Positions 1 through 7,739 of a DNA stretch of 30,789 nucleotides are shown piece after piece. Source of the stretch: Sulfurimonas sp. (GTDB lineage: Bacteria > Campylobacterota > Campylobacteria > Campylobacterales > Sulfurimonadaceae); NCBI GenBank assembly GCA_015487435.1, contig WFPU01000229.1, positions 1-30,789 on the forward strand, given 5' to 3'. The stretch's first letter is position 1, and each line of letters opens with the position of its first letter. The notes under the pieces were generated by a model. That model saw only the letters and a list, made by a program, of their open reading frames with translations, had not been told where the DNA came from and made no database searches. Made by a program: the position numbers and the translations under genes.

Positions 1-1
1 A

Positions 2-886
2 AATAATATTTCTCTAGAGCTTAAAAAAAATCGTTATTATTTTTGTAAAAAGAGTTCTGATGAAATTATAAACCTACTAAAAAATAAAATTCGCAATATA
101 GAAAAAATTTTAAACACAACAGTTTTAGAAGTCAAAAAAGTAGATGATATATTTGAAATTAAAACCTCAAGGGGCGTTTTAAAATCTAAAAAATTAGTAA
201 TTGCTAGTGGTGGAAAAAGTTTTGCTAATTTAGGTGCTAGTGATATTGGACTAAGTATTGCAAAAAGTTTTGATATAAAAATAAAAGAGTTTCAACCAGC
301 ATTAGTTGGTTTAACACTGCAACCTGCACAATTTTGGATGAAAGAGTTGAGTGGGCTTAGTTGTTATGTGAATATAAAAATTGAAAACAGAGTGATAAAA
401 GAAGAGATGTTATTTGCCCATAAAGGTATAAGTGGACCAGCTATTTTATCCGCTTCACTTTATTGGAAAAAAGGAAATATTAGTATAGATTTTTTGCCAA
501 GTGAAAATATATTTAAACTTATTAAAGGAAATAAAAAATTACTAAGCTCGGTTATTCCGCTTCCAAAAAGATTAGCTCGTTCAATTTTAAAAGTTATAGA
601 TGTGCAAGATGTAGAGTGTAAAAAATTAACTCTTAGTGATAAGAAAAATTTAGAAACCATCCACAATTATGAATTTGCTCCTTCTGGAAATTTTGGTTTT
701 ACAAAAGCAGAAGTTAGTCGTGGTGGCATTTTAGCAGAAGAATTGGATATGAATAAGTTAGAATCCAAAAAGATAAAATATTTATATTTTATTGGCGAAG
801 TGATTGATGTTACAGGTGAACTTGGAGGCTACAATTTTCAATGGGCATTTAGTAGTGGAGTTGTATGTGCAAAAGCAATAACTTGA
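2..886 (+). CDS. NAD(P)/FAD-dependent oxidoreductase, HI0933-like (YhiN/BaiN) family, 5' end missing
   Basis: The reading frame is open from the window edge (base 2) to TGA at 884-886, so the N-terminal FAD-binding part lies outside. About 294 residues are visible. The segment VIASGGKSFANLGASD followed by an AKSF...PALVGL stretch is typical of the HI0933-like flavoprotein family, where the GGKS turn lies in the middle of the protein. The C-terminal part has HKGISGPAIL and ends with the conserved GEVIDVTGELGGYNFQWA block, the family's second FAD contact. Members are soluble flavoproteins and the substrate is usually unknown; BaiN of gut clostridia acts in bile acid reduction, but nothing here points to that substrate. 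An internal ATG at 338 gives the longest ATG-started frame but is not a real start, because homologous sequence continues upstream of it. The gene converges on the djlA-like gene with a gap of about 10 bp. Confidence 0.88.
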   Translation, partial: NNISLELKKNRYYFCKKSSDEIINLLKNKIRNIEKILNTTVLEVKKVDDIFEIKTSRGVLKSKKLVIASGGKSFANLGASDIGLSIAKSFDIKIKEFQPALVGLTLQPAQFWMKELSGLSCYVNIKIENRVIKEEMLFAHKGISGPAILSASLYWKKGNISIDFLPSENIFKLIKGNKKLLSSVIPLPKRLARSILKVIDVQDVECKKLTLSDKKNLETIHNYEFAPSGNFGFTKAEVSRGGILAEELDMNKLESKKIKYLYFIGEVIDVTGELGGYNFQWAFSSGVVCAKAIT

Positions 887-896
887 TAAATTAAGC

Positions 897-1709
897 TTAT
901 TTTACTTTTTTTGCCTCTTTTATAACCTCATAGGCTTGATTTATCTCTTGTGTTTTAGTAGTAGATTCTTCTATGTATGCTTCATTTTTATCTTGTGATT
1001 TTATGATATCTGGATGGTATTGACGTACAAGTTTTCTATATACTTTTTTAATAACACTAAAGTCATCACTCTCTTGAACACCTAAAATATTGCAAGCTTC
1101 TTTAAGACTCATAGTTTGTTTTTTGTTTTTAAGCATATTTTCAAATTTAGTAACTAGCGTTGTATACTCATCAGAAGTGATCTCTAATTCTTGAACAATT
1201 TCTCGTAAAACTCTATCTTCATCAGAGCTAATCCCATTGTCAACAAATGCAAGTTGGATTAAAAATTCCACAAACTGTTTTTTCTTTAATTTACTACGAC
1301 CAAGTAGTTTATTTAAAGCTTGTGCTATCTCTTTTGTATTATCGATTCGCTCTTTTTCTTCATTAAAAATCTCTTTTAAAATATCTCTAACTTTATCTTT
1401 ATTTGGAAAAATTTTAGAGATATCATCAAACATTATCTTTACAAGTTGTGCTTCTAATTCTTGAACAATGCCATCAGCTTTAGTAACTTTAGCTACAAGT
1501 GCAATAAAAAGTCCTAACTCACTTTTTCTAAAGAGCTCTTTTGAATCTGCTATTTTCATTAATTTTGATTTGGCATAAATCTTAAATAGTTTAAACGCAA
1601 TATACAAAGAGGCTATTACGGAGAGTGTTATTAAAATATTTGCAATAAAAATATAATAAAATATCACTAAAAATATTGTTAGATATATCAATTTTTTTAG
1701 TCTAAACAT
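897..1709 (-). CDS. Membrane-anchored DnaJ-domain protein with TerB-like domain (DjlA-like)
   Basis: 270 aa. Hydrophobic residues 7-43 form one or two membrane helices that anchor the protein in the inner membrane. Residues about 55-195 are acidic and helical and resemble a TerB/DjlA central domain (note KVTKADG and AFVDNGISSDED). The C-terminal 65 residues (about 203-268) are a J domain with the HPD motif at 232-234, which in this family stimulates the ATPase of DnaK-type chaperones. This order (membrane helix, TerB, J domain) is that of DjlA, a membrane co-chaperone. The start ATG (RC of 1707-1709) overlaps the end of the upstream 85-aa gene by 8 bp, so the two are probably translationally coupled. 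The client and physiological role cannot be read from the sequence. Confidence 0.85.
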   Translation of the reverse strand: MFRLKKLIYLTIFLVIFYYIFIANILITLSVIASLYIAFKLFKIYAKSKLMKIADSKELFRKSELGLFIALVAKVTKADGIVQELEAQLVKIMFDDISKIFPNKDKVRDILKEIFNEEKERIDNTKEIAQALNKLLGRSKLKKKQFVEFLIQLAFVDNGISSDEDRVLREIVQELEITSDEYTTLVTKFENMLKNKKQTMSLKEACNILGVQESDDFSVIKKVYRKLVRQYHPDIIKSQDKNEAYIEESTTKTQEINQAYEVIKEAKKVK

Positions 1710-1959
1710 TTTTAGTTACTTTTTTCAATCTTTTTTTATAAGCTGATGCGTTGAGATATTTACCACTATTGTCATTTATATCTGAGTGTTCTTGCTTTAT
1801 AATTTTATTATTTTTAGGTTGGTATTGAGTAGCTTTAAATTTTGTTTTAACATTAGCATCAATTTCAATATTTGTAATTAATCCATCCTTTAAATTATTT
1901 AAAATACTAAGTACTGTATCTAAACTATTATCATCTACTGATAATTTTATCTTATTCAT
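1702..1959 (-). CDS. Small conserved-looking hypothetical protein upstream of djlA-like gene
   Basis: 85 aa and not recognised as a named family. It starts with a patterned stretch (NKIKLSVDDNSLDTVLSILNNLKDG) that could fold as a small alpha/beta unit, followed by a lysine- and asparagine-rich basic tail ending KKRLKKVTKNV. There is no signal peptide or membrane helix. Its last 8 bases overlap the start of the DjlA-like gene, so the two form an operon and it may work with that co-chaperone. The frame is supported by this coupling and by the absence of a competing frame. Confidence 0.62.
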   Translation of the reverse strand: MNKIKLSVDDNSLDTVLSILNNLKDGLITNIEIDANVKTKFKATQYQPKNNKIIKQEHSDINDNSGKYLNASAYKKRLKKVTKNV

Positions 1960-2217
1960 TGTATTCCAATTTGAAGGTATTTTTTAGATGAATAAACAGT
2001 ATCATTATCAATTTTTTTTAAACCTTCTATTATATTATTACTATATTATATCCTATTTTAATAAACTAAAACTACACCCAAGAGATAAATATTTAGGATG
2101 ATATTTCAATTTTTATTGATATAGTTGTTGTATGTTTTAATTAAAAATCTTAGCAGTATAGGGCATAACTCATTAAGTATCTTAGTTGTTTTTTAGTGAC
2201 TCATAAAAAAATGTAGG

Positions 2218-2292
2218 TGGTGCTCGATAGAGGATTTGAACCTCTGACCACCTCCATGTCATGGAGGCACTCTACCGCTGAGTTAATCGAGC
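2218..2292 (-). tRNA. tRNA-Val (anticodon GAC)
   Basis: Read on the minus strand, this folds as a full cloverleaf. The acceptor stem GCTCGAT pairs with ATCGAGC, positions 8-9 are TA, the D stem is ACTC/GAGT with loop AGCGGTA, and the anticodon stem is CCTCC/GGAGG. The T stem AGAGG/CCTCT carries the canonical loop TTCAAAT. The anticodon loop is ATGACAT, giving anticodon GAC (plus-strand bases 2258-2260), which reads valine GUC/GUU codons. The discriminator is A and the CCA end is encoded (plus-strand tgg at 2218-2220). It is a single gene, divergent from pckA. Confidence 0.96.
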
Positions 2293-2359
2293 AAATAAAA
2301 ACAAAGTAAGTTTACCAAAATATACTTAAGTTTTATATAGATTTTAGGTGTTATAAGGG

Positions 2360-2365
2360 TATAAT
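2360..2365 (+). promoter_or_regulatory. Likely -10 box for pckA
   Basis: A perfect TATAAT lies 36 bp before the pckA ATG, which would give a short leader of about 30 nt that carries the GAGG ribosome-binding site at 2391-2394. No clear -35 box is seen, as is common for the housekeeping sigma factor of Campylobacterota, which relies on upstream T-rich DNA. Confidence 0.6.
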
Positions 2366-2401
2366 TGCGAATATTATTTAAAATACCACTGAGGGTAAAT
2401 T

Positions 2402-3985
2402 ATGAACATTTCTGAACTAGAAAGTATTGGTCTAAAAAATGTCGCTACGGTTTTTCATAACCTAAGCTATACTGAACTTATTCAACATGAATTAGATAAC
2501 AACGAGTGTGCTGTTACTAAAAAAGGTGCTACAGCTGTAGATACCGGTATTTTCACAGGCAGAAGTCCAAAAGATAAGTATATTGTAGATCGTGAACCTT
2601 CAAATAAAAATATTGCTTGGGGTGATGTAAATCGAAAAATAAGCTCTGAAATTTTTGATGAGCTTTTAGTAGTTGCACAAGAACAACTATCAAATAAAGA
2701 TCTATATGTTACAGATGTGTTTTGTGGTTCATCAGCGGCGTCAAAACGTTCAGTTCGTTTTATATCTGAAATTGCATGGCAATCACACTTTGTTAAAAAT
2801 ATGTTTATCCGTCCTACAGAATCAGAACTAGAAGTATTTAAATCTGATTTTACAGTATTAAATGCATGTAAAGCAGTTAACGATAAGTGGAAAGAACACG
2901 GAATGAATTCTGAAATTTTTGTACTTTTTGATATTGAAAAAAACATTGCTATTATTGGTGGTACTTGGTACGGTGGTGAGATGAAAAAAGGAATTTTTTC
3001 AATGATGAACTACTGGTTACCATTAGAAAAAAAACTTCCAATGCATTGTTCTGCTAATGTTGGAAAAAATGGTGATACTGCACTTTTCTTTGGCTTAAGT
3101 GGTACTGGAAAAACTACACTTTCAACTGATCCAAATCGCGCACTAATTGGTGATGATGAACACGGTTGGGATAATTATGGTGTATTTAACTTTGAAGGTG
3201 GATGTTATGCAAAAGTAATTAACCTTGATGGTAAAAGTGAACCTGAAATTTACAACGCTATTAAAGAAAATGCACTTTTAGAAAATGTTGTGATGTATGG
3301 CGAGGGTGAAGTTGATTATGAAGATGGAAGCAAGACTGAAAATACTCGTGTATCTTACCCAATCGAGCATATTGAGAATCATAAAAGTGATTTAATGGCT
3401 GGGCATCCAGAAAACATTATTTTTTTAACTGCTGATGCTTTTGGTGTATTACCTCCAGTTTCAAAACTTACTAAAGAGCAAGCGATGTATTACTTCTTAA
3501 GTGGGTATACTGCAAAAGTTGCTGGAACTGAACGTGGAATTACTGAACCAATCGCAACTTTTAGTGCATGTTTTGGTGAAGCATTTTTACCATTGCATCC
3601 AACTGTTTATGCAAAACTTCTTGGTGAAAAAATAGATAAGCATGGAGTAAATGTTTATCTTGTAAATACTGGATGGACTGGTGGAGCTTACGGTGTTGGT
3701 AAACGGATGAGTATTAAAAATACACGTGCTTGTATCAATGCTATTTTAGATGGAAGTATTAAAGATAGCGAGTTTGATACTACAAAAACATTTAGACTTC
3801 ATGTACCAAAAACTCTAGGTGATATCAACCCAGATATTTTAAATCCTCGTAATGCTTGGGAGGATAAAGAACTGTTTGATAAAACTAGAGATGAGCTCGC
3901 AGAGATGTTTGTTAAGAATTATAAAAAATATCAAGATGGTGAACATATTGATTATTCAGCCGCTGGTCCAAAAGTAGAGAGTTAA
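2402..3985 (+). CDS. pckA: Phosphoenolpyruvate carboxykinase (ATP)
   Basis: 527 aa, the normal length for the ATP-dependent class (EC 4.1.1.49). It interconverts oxaloacetate plus ATP with phosphoenolpyruvate, CO2 and ADP in the cytoplasm, linking the reductive or oxidative TCA cycle to gluconeogenesis. The substrate-binding FTGRSPKDK is at about 52-60, the Walker A GLSGTGKTT at 231-239, and the metal-binding GDDEHGW at 250-256. Other family landmarks are CGSSAASKRSVRF-like residues near 108-120 and NTGWTGGAYGVGKR in the C-terminal third. It stands alone with its own promoter and a GAGG ribosome-binding site 7 nt before ATG. A nested palindrome starts directly after the stop codon. Confidence 0.97.
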   Translation: MNISELESIGLKNVATVFHNLSYTELIQHELDNNECAVTKKGATAVDTGIFTGRSPKDKYIVDREPSNKNIAWGDVNRKISSEIFDELLVVAQEQLSNKDLYVTDVFCGSSAASKRSVRFISEIAWQSHFVKNMFIRPTESELEVFKSDFTVLNACKAVNDKWKEHGMNSEIFVLFDIEKNIAIIGGTWYGGEMKKGIFSMMNYWLPLEKKLPMHCSANVGKNGDTALFFGLSGTGKTTLSTDPNRALIGDDEHGWDNYGVFNFEGGCYAKVINLDGKSEPEIYNAIKENALLENVVMYGEGEVDYEDGSKTENTRVSYPIEHIENHKSDLMAGHPENIIFLTADAFGVLPPVSKLTKEQAMYYFLSGYTAKVAGTERGITEPIATFSACFGEAFLPLHPTVYAKLLGEKIDKHGVNVYLVNTGWTGGAYGVGKRMSIKNTRACINAILDGSIKDSEFDTTKTFRLHVPKTLGDINPDILNPRNAWEDKELFDKTRDELAEMFVKNYKKYQDGEHIDYSAAGPKVES

Positions 3986-4048
3986 TGCCATCGGCTCGAG
4001 TGTAGGGATGATTTTAGTATAAAATCTTCACCGGAACTCAGGATGGCA
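3986..4048. repeat. Nested palindrome, element 1 (between pckA and dedA)
   Basis: Outer arms TGCCATC (3986-3992) and GATGGCA (4042-4048) are perfect complements. An inner hairpin GATTTTA / TAAAATC (4010-4016, 4020-4026) has a 3-nt loop. CGAG occurs on the left side, and CCGGAA begins exactly 4 nt after the inner stem. The same plan is found in element 2 at 4636-4713. It sits between the converging ends of pckA and dedA and could serve as a terminator, but no long T-run follows on either strand. Confidence 0.65.
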
Positions 4049-4052
4049 CGCT

Positions 4053-4619
4053 TTAGTACTTCTTTTTTTTAGTGGCTTTTTCTAGGTACAACCATAAACT
4101 ACCACCAAATACTACTAAAATTATAGGAGCAATCCAAGGTTTTTCACCTATAAGTGTAGCTAATTTCATAAGTGGCTCTCCAGAATAATAACTTCCAAGT
4201 CCAACGACTAAAGTCCAAACTGCAGCACTTGCTACATTTAAAATAGCAAACTTTTTAAAATCATACTTGGTAAGACCAATAGCAATAGGGATAAGAGTTT
4301 TTATTCCATATACAAATTTTTGAATTAGAATAATCCAAGAACCATACTTCTTCATCATTATGTGAGAGAGTGCAAGTTTTCGTCTATGTTTACGAAGCCC
4401 ATCCATCATCATAGATTTTTGATATCTTGCCATATAAAAAAGTAGAACATCTCCAAGTGCATTCGCCACAAATGCAACAGCCATTGAAGTTTGCAAATCC
4501 ATCTTACCCATATAAGATAAAACTCCAGCACCAATAAGTGCTACAAACCCACCACCTAAAGAGTAGAGAAAAAGTCCTATATATCCATATGTTGCTAAAT
4601 TACTAAATGTATCTTCCAA
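4053..4619 (-). CDS. DedA-family (VTT/SNARE-associated) inner-membrane protein
   Basis: 188 aa with hydrophobic helices near residues 12-35, 43-64, 118-150 and 160-180. The family core is visible: FLYSLGGGFVALIGAGVLSYMGKMD near the N-terminus, GDVLLFYMARY, and RFVYGIKTLIPI-like residues (KFVYGIKTLIPIAIGL) before the last helices. DedA proteins are membrane proteins linked to lipid-carrier or phospholipid scrambling and proton-gradient homeostasis; the exact substrate is not evident. The start is TTG (RC of 4617-4619), supported by AAGGA about 8 nt upstream; no in-frame ATG fits as well. Nested palindromes lie on both sides of the gene. Confidence 0.87.
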   Translation of the reverse strand: MEDTFSNLATYGYIGLFLYSLGGGFVALIGAGVLSYMGKMDLQTSMAVAFVANALGDVLLFYMARYQKSMMMDGLRKHRRKLALSHIMMKKYGSWIILIQKFVYGIKTLIPIAIGLTKYDFKKFAILNVASAAVWTLVVGLGSYYSGEPLMKLATLIGEKPWIAPIILVVFGGSLWLYLEKATKKKKY

Positions 4620-4635
4620 GAATTATCCTTAATTC

Positions 4636-4713
4636 TTGATAGTGTAAATCTCTTTGACGAGCATATTTTACTTGTAAAATGTAGCCGGAAAAGAATCAGA
4701 TTTGCACTATCAA
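4636..4713. repeat. Nested palindrome, element 2 (between uvrB and dedA)
   Basis: Outer arms TTGATAGTGTAAATCT (4636-4651) and AGATTTGCACTATCAA (4698-4713) match at 15 of 16 positions, and the sixteenth is a possible G-U pair. An inner hairpin ATTTTAC-TT-GTAAAAT lies at 4664-4679. As in element 1, CGAG precedes the inner stem and CCGGAA begins 4 nt after it. On the plus strand it is followed by CTTTTTT, so it could end transcription in that direction, although no plus-strand gene precedes it. On the minus strand it lies in the leader of dedA. Confidence 0.65.
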
Positions 4714-4747
4714 CTTTTTTATTATTTTTATATTTTTTGGTTTAAGT

Positions 4748-4774
4748 AGATCCTGAATTAAGTTCAGAATGACA
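4748..4774 (-). repeat. REP-like palindrome, copy 1
   Basis: AGATCCTGAA, core TTAAG, then TTCAGAATGACA. The arms CTGAA/TTCAG pair. It has the same plan as the copies at 11.0, 22.6 and 26.2 kb: AGATTC, variable arm, TCAAG core, complementary arm, GAATGACGA. Lies between uvrB and dedA. Confidence 0.72.
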
Positions 4775-4806
4775 AAGAAATTTTCATCATTTTAAACTTG
4801 TACCGT

Positions 4807-4832
4807 AATTGTAGTTCTTTAGAACTACAATT
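4807..4832. repeat. Perfect palindrome over the uvrB stop codon
   Basis: AATTGTAGTTCT and AGAACTACAATT are perfect 12-base arms with a 2-nt spacer. The uvrB stop codon TAG (RC of 4825-4827) lies inside one arm. The position suggests a 3'-end hairpin, but no T-run follows on the minus strand, so a standard intrinsic terminator is not shown. Confidence 0.6.
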
Positions 4833-6807
4833 TCTTAATTTTCATAATCTCATCACGAAGACGAGCTGCTTCTTCAAAATTTAACTCTTTTGCCGCACGC
4901 TTCATCTTTAGCATCAACTCTTTTGAGATAGCTTTTTTTTCTGATGCTGGCATTTTATCCATTTTTTTATGTTTTTGGTAAATATCATCGAAATTATCAA
5001 TTTTTAGATTCTCATCTAGTTTACGAATTGTAGTTGTTGGGGTAATCCCATGCTTTTTGTTATAAACTTCTTGAATCTTTCTTCTTGAATTTGTAGTGTC
5101 AATTGCCTTTTGCATCGATTTTGTGATTTTATTTGCATATAAAATTACTCTACCGTTTGCATTTCTAGCTCCACGACCAATAGTTTGGATAAGGGCAGTT
5201 TCACTTCTTAAAAAACCCTCTTTGTCAGCATCTAAAATAGCGACTAAAGAAACTTCTGGTAAGTCTAAACCCTCACGAAGTAAATTTATTCCTATGAGGA
5301 CATCAAACTCTCCAAGCCTTAGAGCACGAATAATTTGATTACGCTCAATTGTGTCAATATCAGAATGCATATACTGAACTCTTATACCCAAATCTGCAAG
5401 ATATTTAGTAAGTGCTTCTGCCATTTTTTTAGTTAAAACAGTTATGAGGATTCTTTCATTTTTTGCAGCAATTCCAATGATTTCATCGTGTATATCTTCA
5501 ACTTGATTATCAGATGTTTTTATCTCTAAAATTGGGTCAAGTAAACCAGTAGGGCGAATTATTTGATGGGCTACTACACTAGACATCTCTAATTCATATT
5601 CGGCTGGAGTAGCTGAAACAAAAAGATAATGAGGTGCTTTGTTAATATATTCATCAGCTTTTAAAGGGCGATTATCCAATGCTGAGGGAAGTCTAAACCC
5701 ATATTCGACTAAAACCTCTTTTCTCGCCCTATCCCCTGCATACATTCCACGATATTGAGGAAGACTAACATGAGATTCATCAACTATAACAAGATAGTCT
5801 TGATTTCTTTGTGAAAAATAATCAAGAAGAGTAAAAGGAGCTTCTCCTGGTTTTTTATTTGTTAAAAGTCTTGAATAATTCTCAACCCCTTTACACATCC
5901 CTGTAGTTTGTAACATCTCTAAGTCAAATTCAACTCTTTGTTTTAGTCTTTGATGCTCTAGCAGCTTTCCCTCTTGTGTAAAATATGCAAGTCTATCATC
6001 AAGTTCCTCTTCTATGCGCTTAATTGCTCTTGCCATCTTCTCTTGGCTAACGCTAAATTGTGAGCACGCATAGATTGTAAATTTTTTATGGTCTTGTAGT
6101 TTTTTATTGTCAATCACTTCAAAAGTGTAGATAGCCTCTATCTCATCTCCAAAAAATTCAATACGGATAGCTTCTTGTTCAAAATATGGTGGATAGATAT
6201 CTAAACTTTCACCATTCACACGGATATGACCACTATCAAAATAACTATCATTTCTACTATACCCCATCTCCACAAGTCGTAGCAATAATTTTTTTTGATT
6301 TATCTCATCACCAACTTCTAAAGCTTGAACCATGTTTAGATACTCTTCAGGGTCACCAAGACCATAGTTAGCAGACACAGAAGCGATAACTATAACATCA
6401 TCATAGCTAAGAAGATTAGCCGTAGAAGAGAGTCTCATACGCTCTAATTCATCATTTATGGCGCTATCTTTTTCAATAAACAGATCTTGACGAGGTATGT
6501 ATGCTTCTGGCTGATAATAATCATAATAAGAAACAAAATATTCAACATGTGCATTTGGAAAAAACCCACGAAACTCTGAGTATAACTGAGCTGCTAAAGT
6601 CTTGTTGTGAGTCATAATGATAGTAGGCATCTTAACATTTTCTATAACCTTAGCCATAGTGTACGTTTTACCACTACCTGTTACACCCTCAAGTGTTTGG
6701 TAACGATTGCCTTTTAGTATCGATTCACTAAGTTCTTTAATAGCAGTAGGTTGATCACCAGCTGGTTCAAAAGGAGTGTCTGCTTTGAAGTTTATAGAAT
6801 TTTTCAT
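4825..6807 (-). CDS. uvrB: UvrABC excinuclease subunit B
   Basis: 660 aa, full length. UvrB is the damage-verifying helicase-like subunit of nucleotide excision repair; it is loaded by UvrA and then positions UvrC for incision. Walker A GVTGSGKT is at 41-48, and the beta-hairpin region with YYDYYQPEAYIPRQD begins near residue 93. The DESH box (DESHVSLPQYRGMY) is near 342, and the helicase C-terminal block with IGRGARN near 543. The C-terminal UVR domain (about 625-660) has the typical KELNFEEAARLRDEI, used to bind UvrA and UvrC. The gene has its own promoter, and the transcript may be leaderless (TATAAT 7 nt before ATG). The stop codon lies in a palindrome. Confidence 0.98.
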   Translation of the reverse strand: MKNSINFKADTPFEPAGDQPTAIKELSESILKGNRYQTLEGVTGSGKTYTMAKVIENVKMPTIIMTHNKTLAAQLYSEFRGFFPNAHVEYFVSYYDYYQPEAYIPRQDLFIEKDSAINDELERMRLSSTANLLSYDDVIVIASVSANYGLGDPEEYLNMVQALEVGDEINQKKLLLRLVEMGYSRNDSYFDSGHIRVNGESLDIYPPYFEQEAIRIEFFGDEIEAIYTFEVIDNKKLQDHKKFTIYACSQFSVSQEKMARAIKRIEEELDDRLAYFTQEGKLLEHQRLKQRVEFDLEMLQTTGMCKGVENYSRLLTNKKPGEAPFTLLDYFSQRNQDYLVIVDESHVSLPQYRGMYAGDRARKEVLVEYGFRLPSALDNRPLKADEYINKAPHYLFVSATPAEYELEMSSVVAHQIIRPTGLLDPILEIKTSDNQVEDIHDEIIGIAAKNERILITVLTKKMAEALTKYLADLGIRVQYMHSDIDTIERNQIIRALRLGEFDVLIGINLLREGLDLPEVSLVAILDADKEGFLRSETALIQTIGRGARNANGRVILYANKITKSMQKAIDTTNSRRKIQEVYNKKHGITPTTTIRKLDENLKIDNFDDIYQKHKKMDKMPASEKKAISKELMLKMKRAAKELNFEEAARLRDEIMKIKKL

Positions 6808-6814
6808 TGATGGA

Positions 6815-6820
6815 ATTATA
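6815..6820 (-). promoter_or_regulatory. -10 box of uvrB, probable leaderless start
   Basis: On the minus strand TATAAT is followed by seven bases (TCCATCA) and then the uvrB ATG. Transcription beginning the usual 6-8 nt after the -10 box would start at or within a base of the start codon. No Shine-Dalgarno sequence is present. Confidence 0.6.
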
Positions 6821-6956
6821 GCTAAAATGCTTAAATGAAGTATTTTCTTGAAAATTAATTGAGTCTTAAATTGGATTTATTTGTAGTTAGATGCAAAAGT
6901 TAAGTAAAATTATGTTATTATTAGTTGAATAAGCTTTTGAGTATTAGAGGTGATTA

Positions 6957-7622
6957 GTGTTAAAAATTCTGCAAATAATTTTTATTTTATTAGTGTCAAA
7001 AATTGTACTAAGTGCTAGTATGCAAGGCTCCAAACACGATTTGAGCGCTACAAACTTTTACGCGCCCTCGGATAATGCAAGTACAGAGATATGTGTATTT
7101 TGTCATACTCCTCATAATAGCAGGACCAGTGATGTTACTGGACCTTTATGGAATAGAGGGTTTTCAGATACAAGCGCATTTGTCCTTTATGGTGGAATAT
7201 CAGGGATACCAAACAATCCTACATTGGTTTGTTTAAGTTGTCATGATGGTATTAGCGCTAGAGGTCAAGTAAGTGCTGTGAATTCAGCATACACGCATAA
7301 CACTATTAACGGGCCTGGACAAGGTACGAGTTCTACTTATCCAAACTGTTTTTCTTGTCACTCTGGTTCAGATATATATCCTGATGCTACTTGGACCGTT
7401 GGTCCAGATTTAACTGATGATCATCCTGTTTCTATATCTTATGAAAGTGCTAGGCTTGCATCTCCAAATTTTTTTGAATTAACTCCTAAAAATGGTCTCA
7501 AATTATATGATGGAAATGTTGAATGTTCATCTTGCCATGATCCACATGAAACAACAAATACTGCATTTTTAAGATTGTCTAATTCAGCTAGTGCTTTATG
7601 CACATCATGTCATATTAAATAA
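6957..7622 (+). CDS. Secreted pentahaem c-type cytochrome (doubled-CXXCH type)
   Basis: 221 aa. The N-terminus (LKILQIIFILLVSKIVLSA) is a Sec signal peptide with likely cleavage after residue 20. Five haem-binding CXXCH motifs are visible: CVFCH 46-50, CLSCH 92-96, CFSCH 131-135, CSSCH 190-194 and CTSCH 215-219. The opening GSKHDLS...CVFCHTPHN and the phrase PLWNRGF are typical of doubled-CXXCH cytochromes, which carry electrons in the periplasm or outside the cell. The start is GTG at 6957, preceded by AGAGG at 6946-6950. It stands alone, so its redox partner is unknown. Extra histidines (for example H27, H53, H155, H197) could be distal ligands. Confidence 0.85.
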   Translation: MLKILQIIFILLVSKIVLSASMQGSKHDLSATNFYAPSDNASTEICVFCHTPHNSRTSDVTGPLWNRGFSDTSAFVLYGGISGIPNNPTLVCLSCHDGISARGQVSAVNSAYTHNTINGPGQGTSSTYPNCFSCHSGSDIYPDATWTVGPDLTDDHPVSISYESARLASPNFFELTPKNGLKLYDGNVECSSCHDPHETTNTAFLRLSNSASALCTSCHIK

Positions 7623-7692
7623 AAACCTCTGAATAAAACAATTAATTTTTCTTAAATGAAGTAACCATTGTATTGTTTGTCATATTTTTCGA

Positions 7693-7729
7693 TATAATAC
7701 GAAGTTTTAATTTACAATATAAACTTCGT
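7693..7729 (+). promoter_or_regulatory. Promoter and 9-bp inverted repeat before the aminotransferase gene
   Basis: TATAAT at 7693-7698 is followed directly by ACGAAGTTT (7699-7707) and, 13 nt later, its perfect complement AAACTTCGT (7721-7729), which abuts the ribosome-binding site AGGA (7730-7733). The repeat therefore covers the start of transcription and the leader. It could be an operator or an RNA hairpin next to the Shine-Dalgarno sequence. Confidence 0.55.
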
Positions 7730-7739
7730 AGGAACTTAA

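Noticed and set aside
1960..2217. Small RNA or gene in the gap between the 85-aa gene and tRNA-Val
   Set aside because: The 258-bp stretch is very AT-rich, with no convincing ORF with a ribosome-binding site, no strong hairpin and no motif I recognise.
2482..2946. 154-codon minus-strand open frame opposite pckA
   Set aside because: It lies wholly within conserved pckA coding sequence and shows no recognisable domain; codon mirroring explains it.
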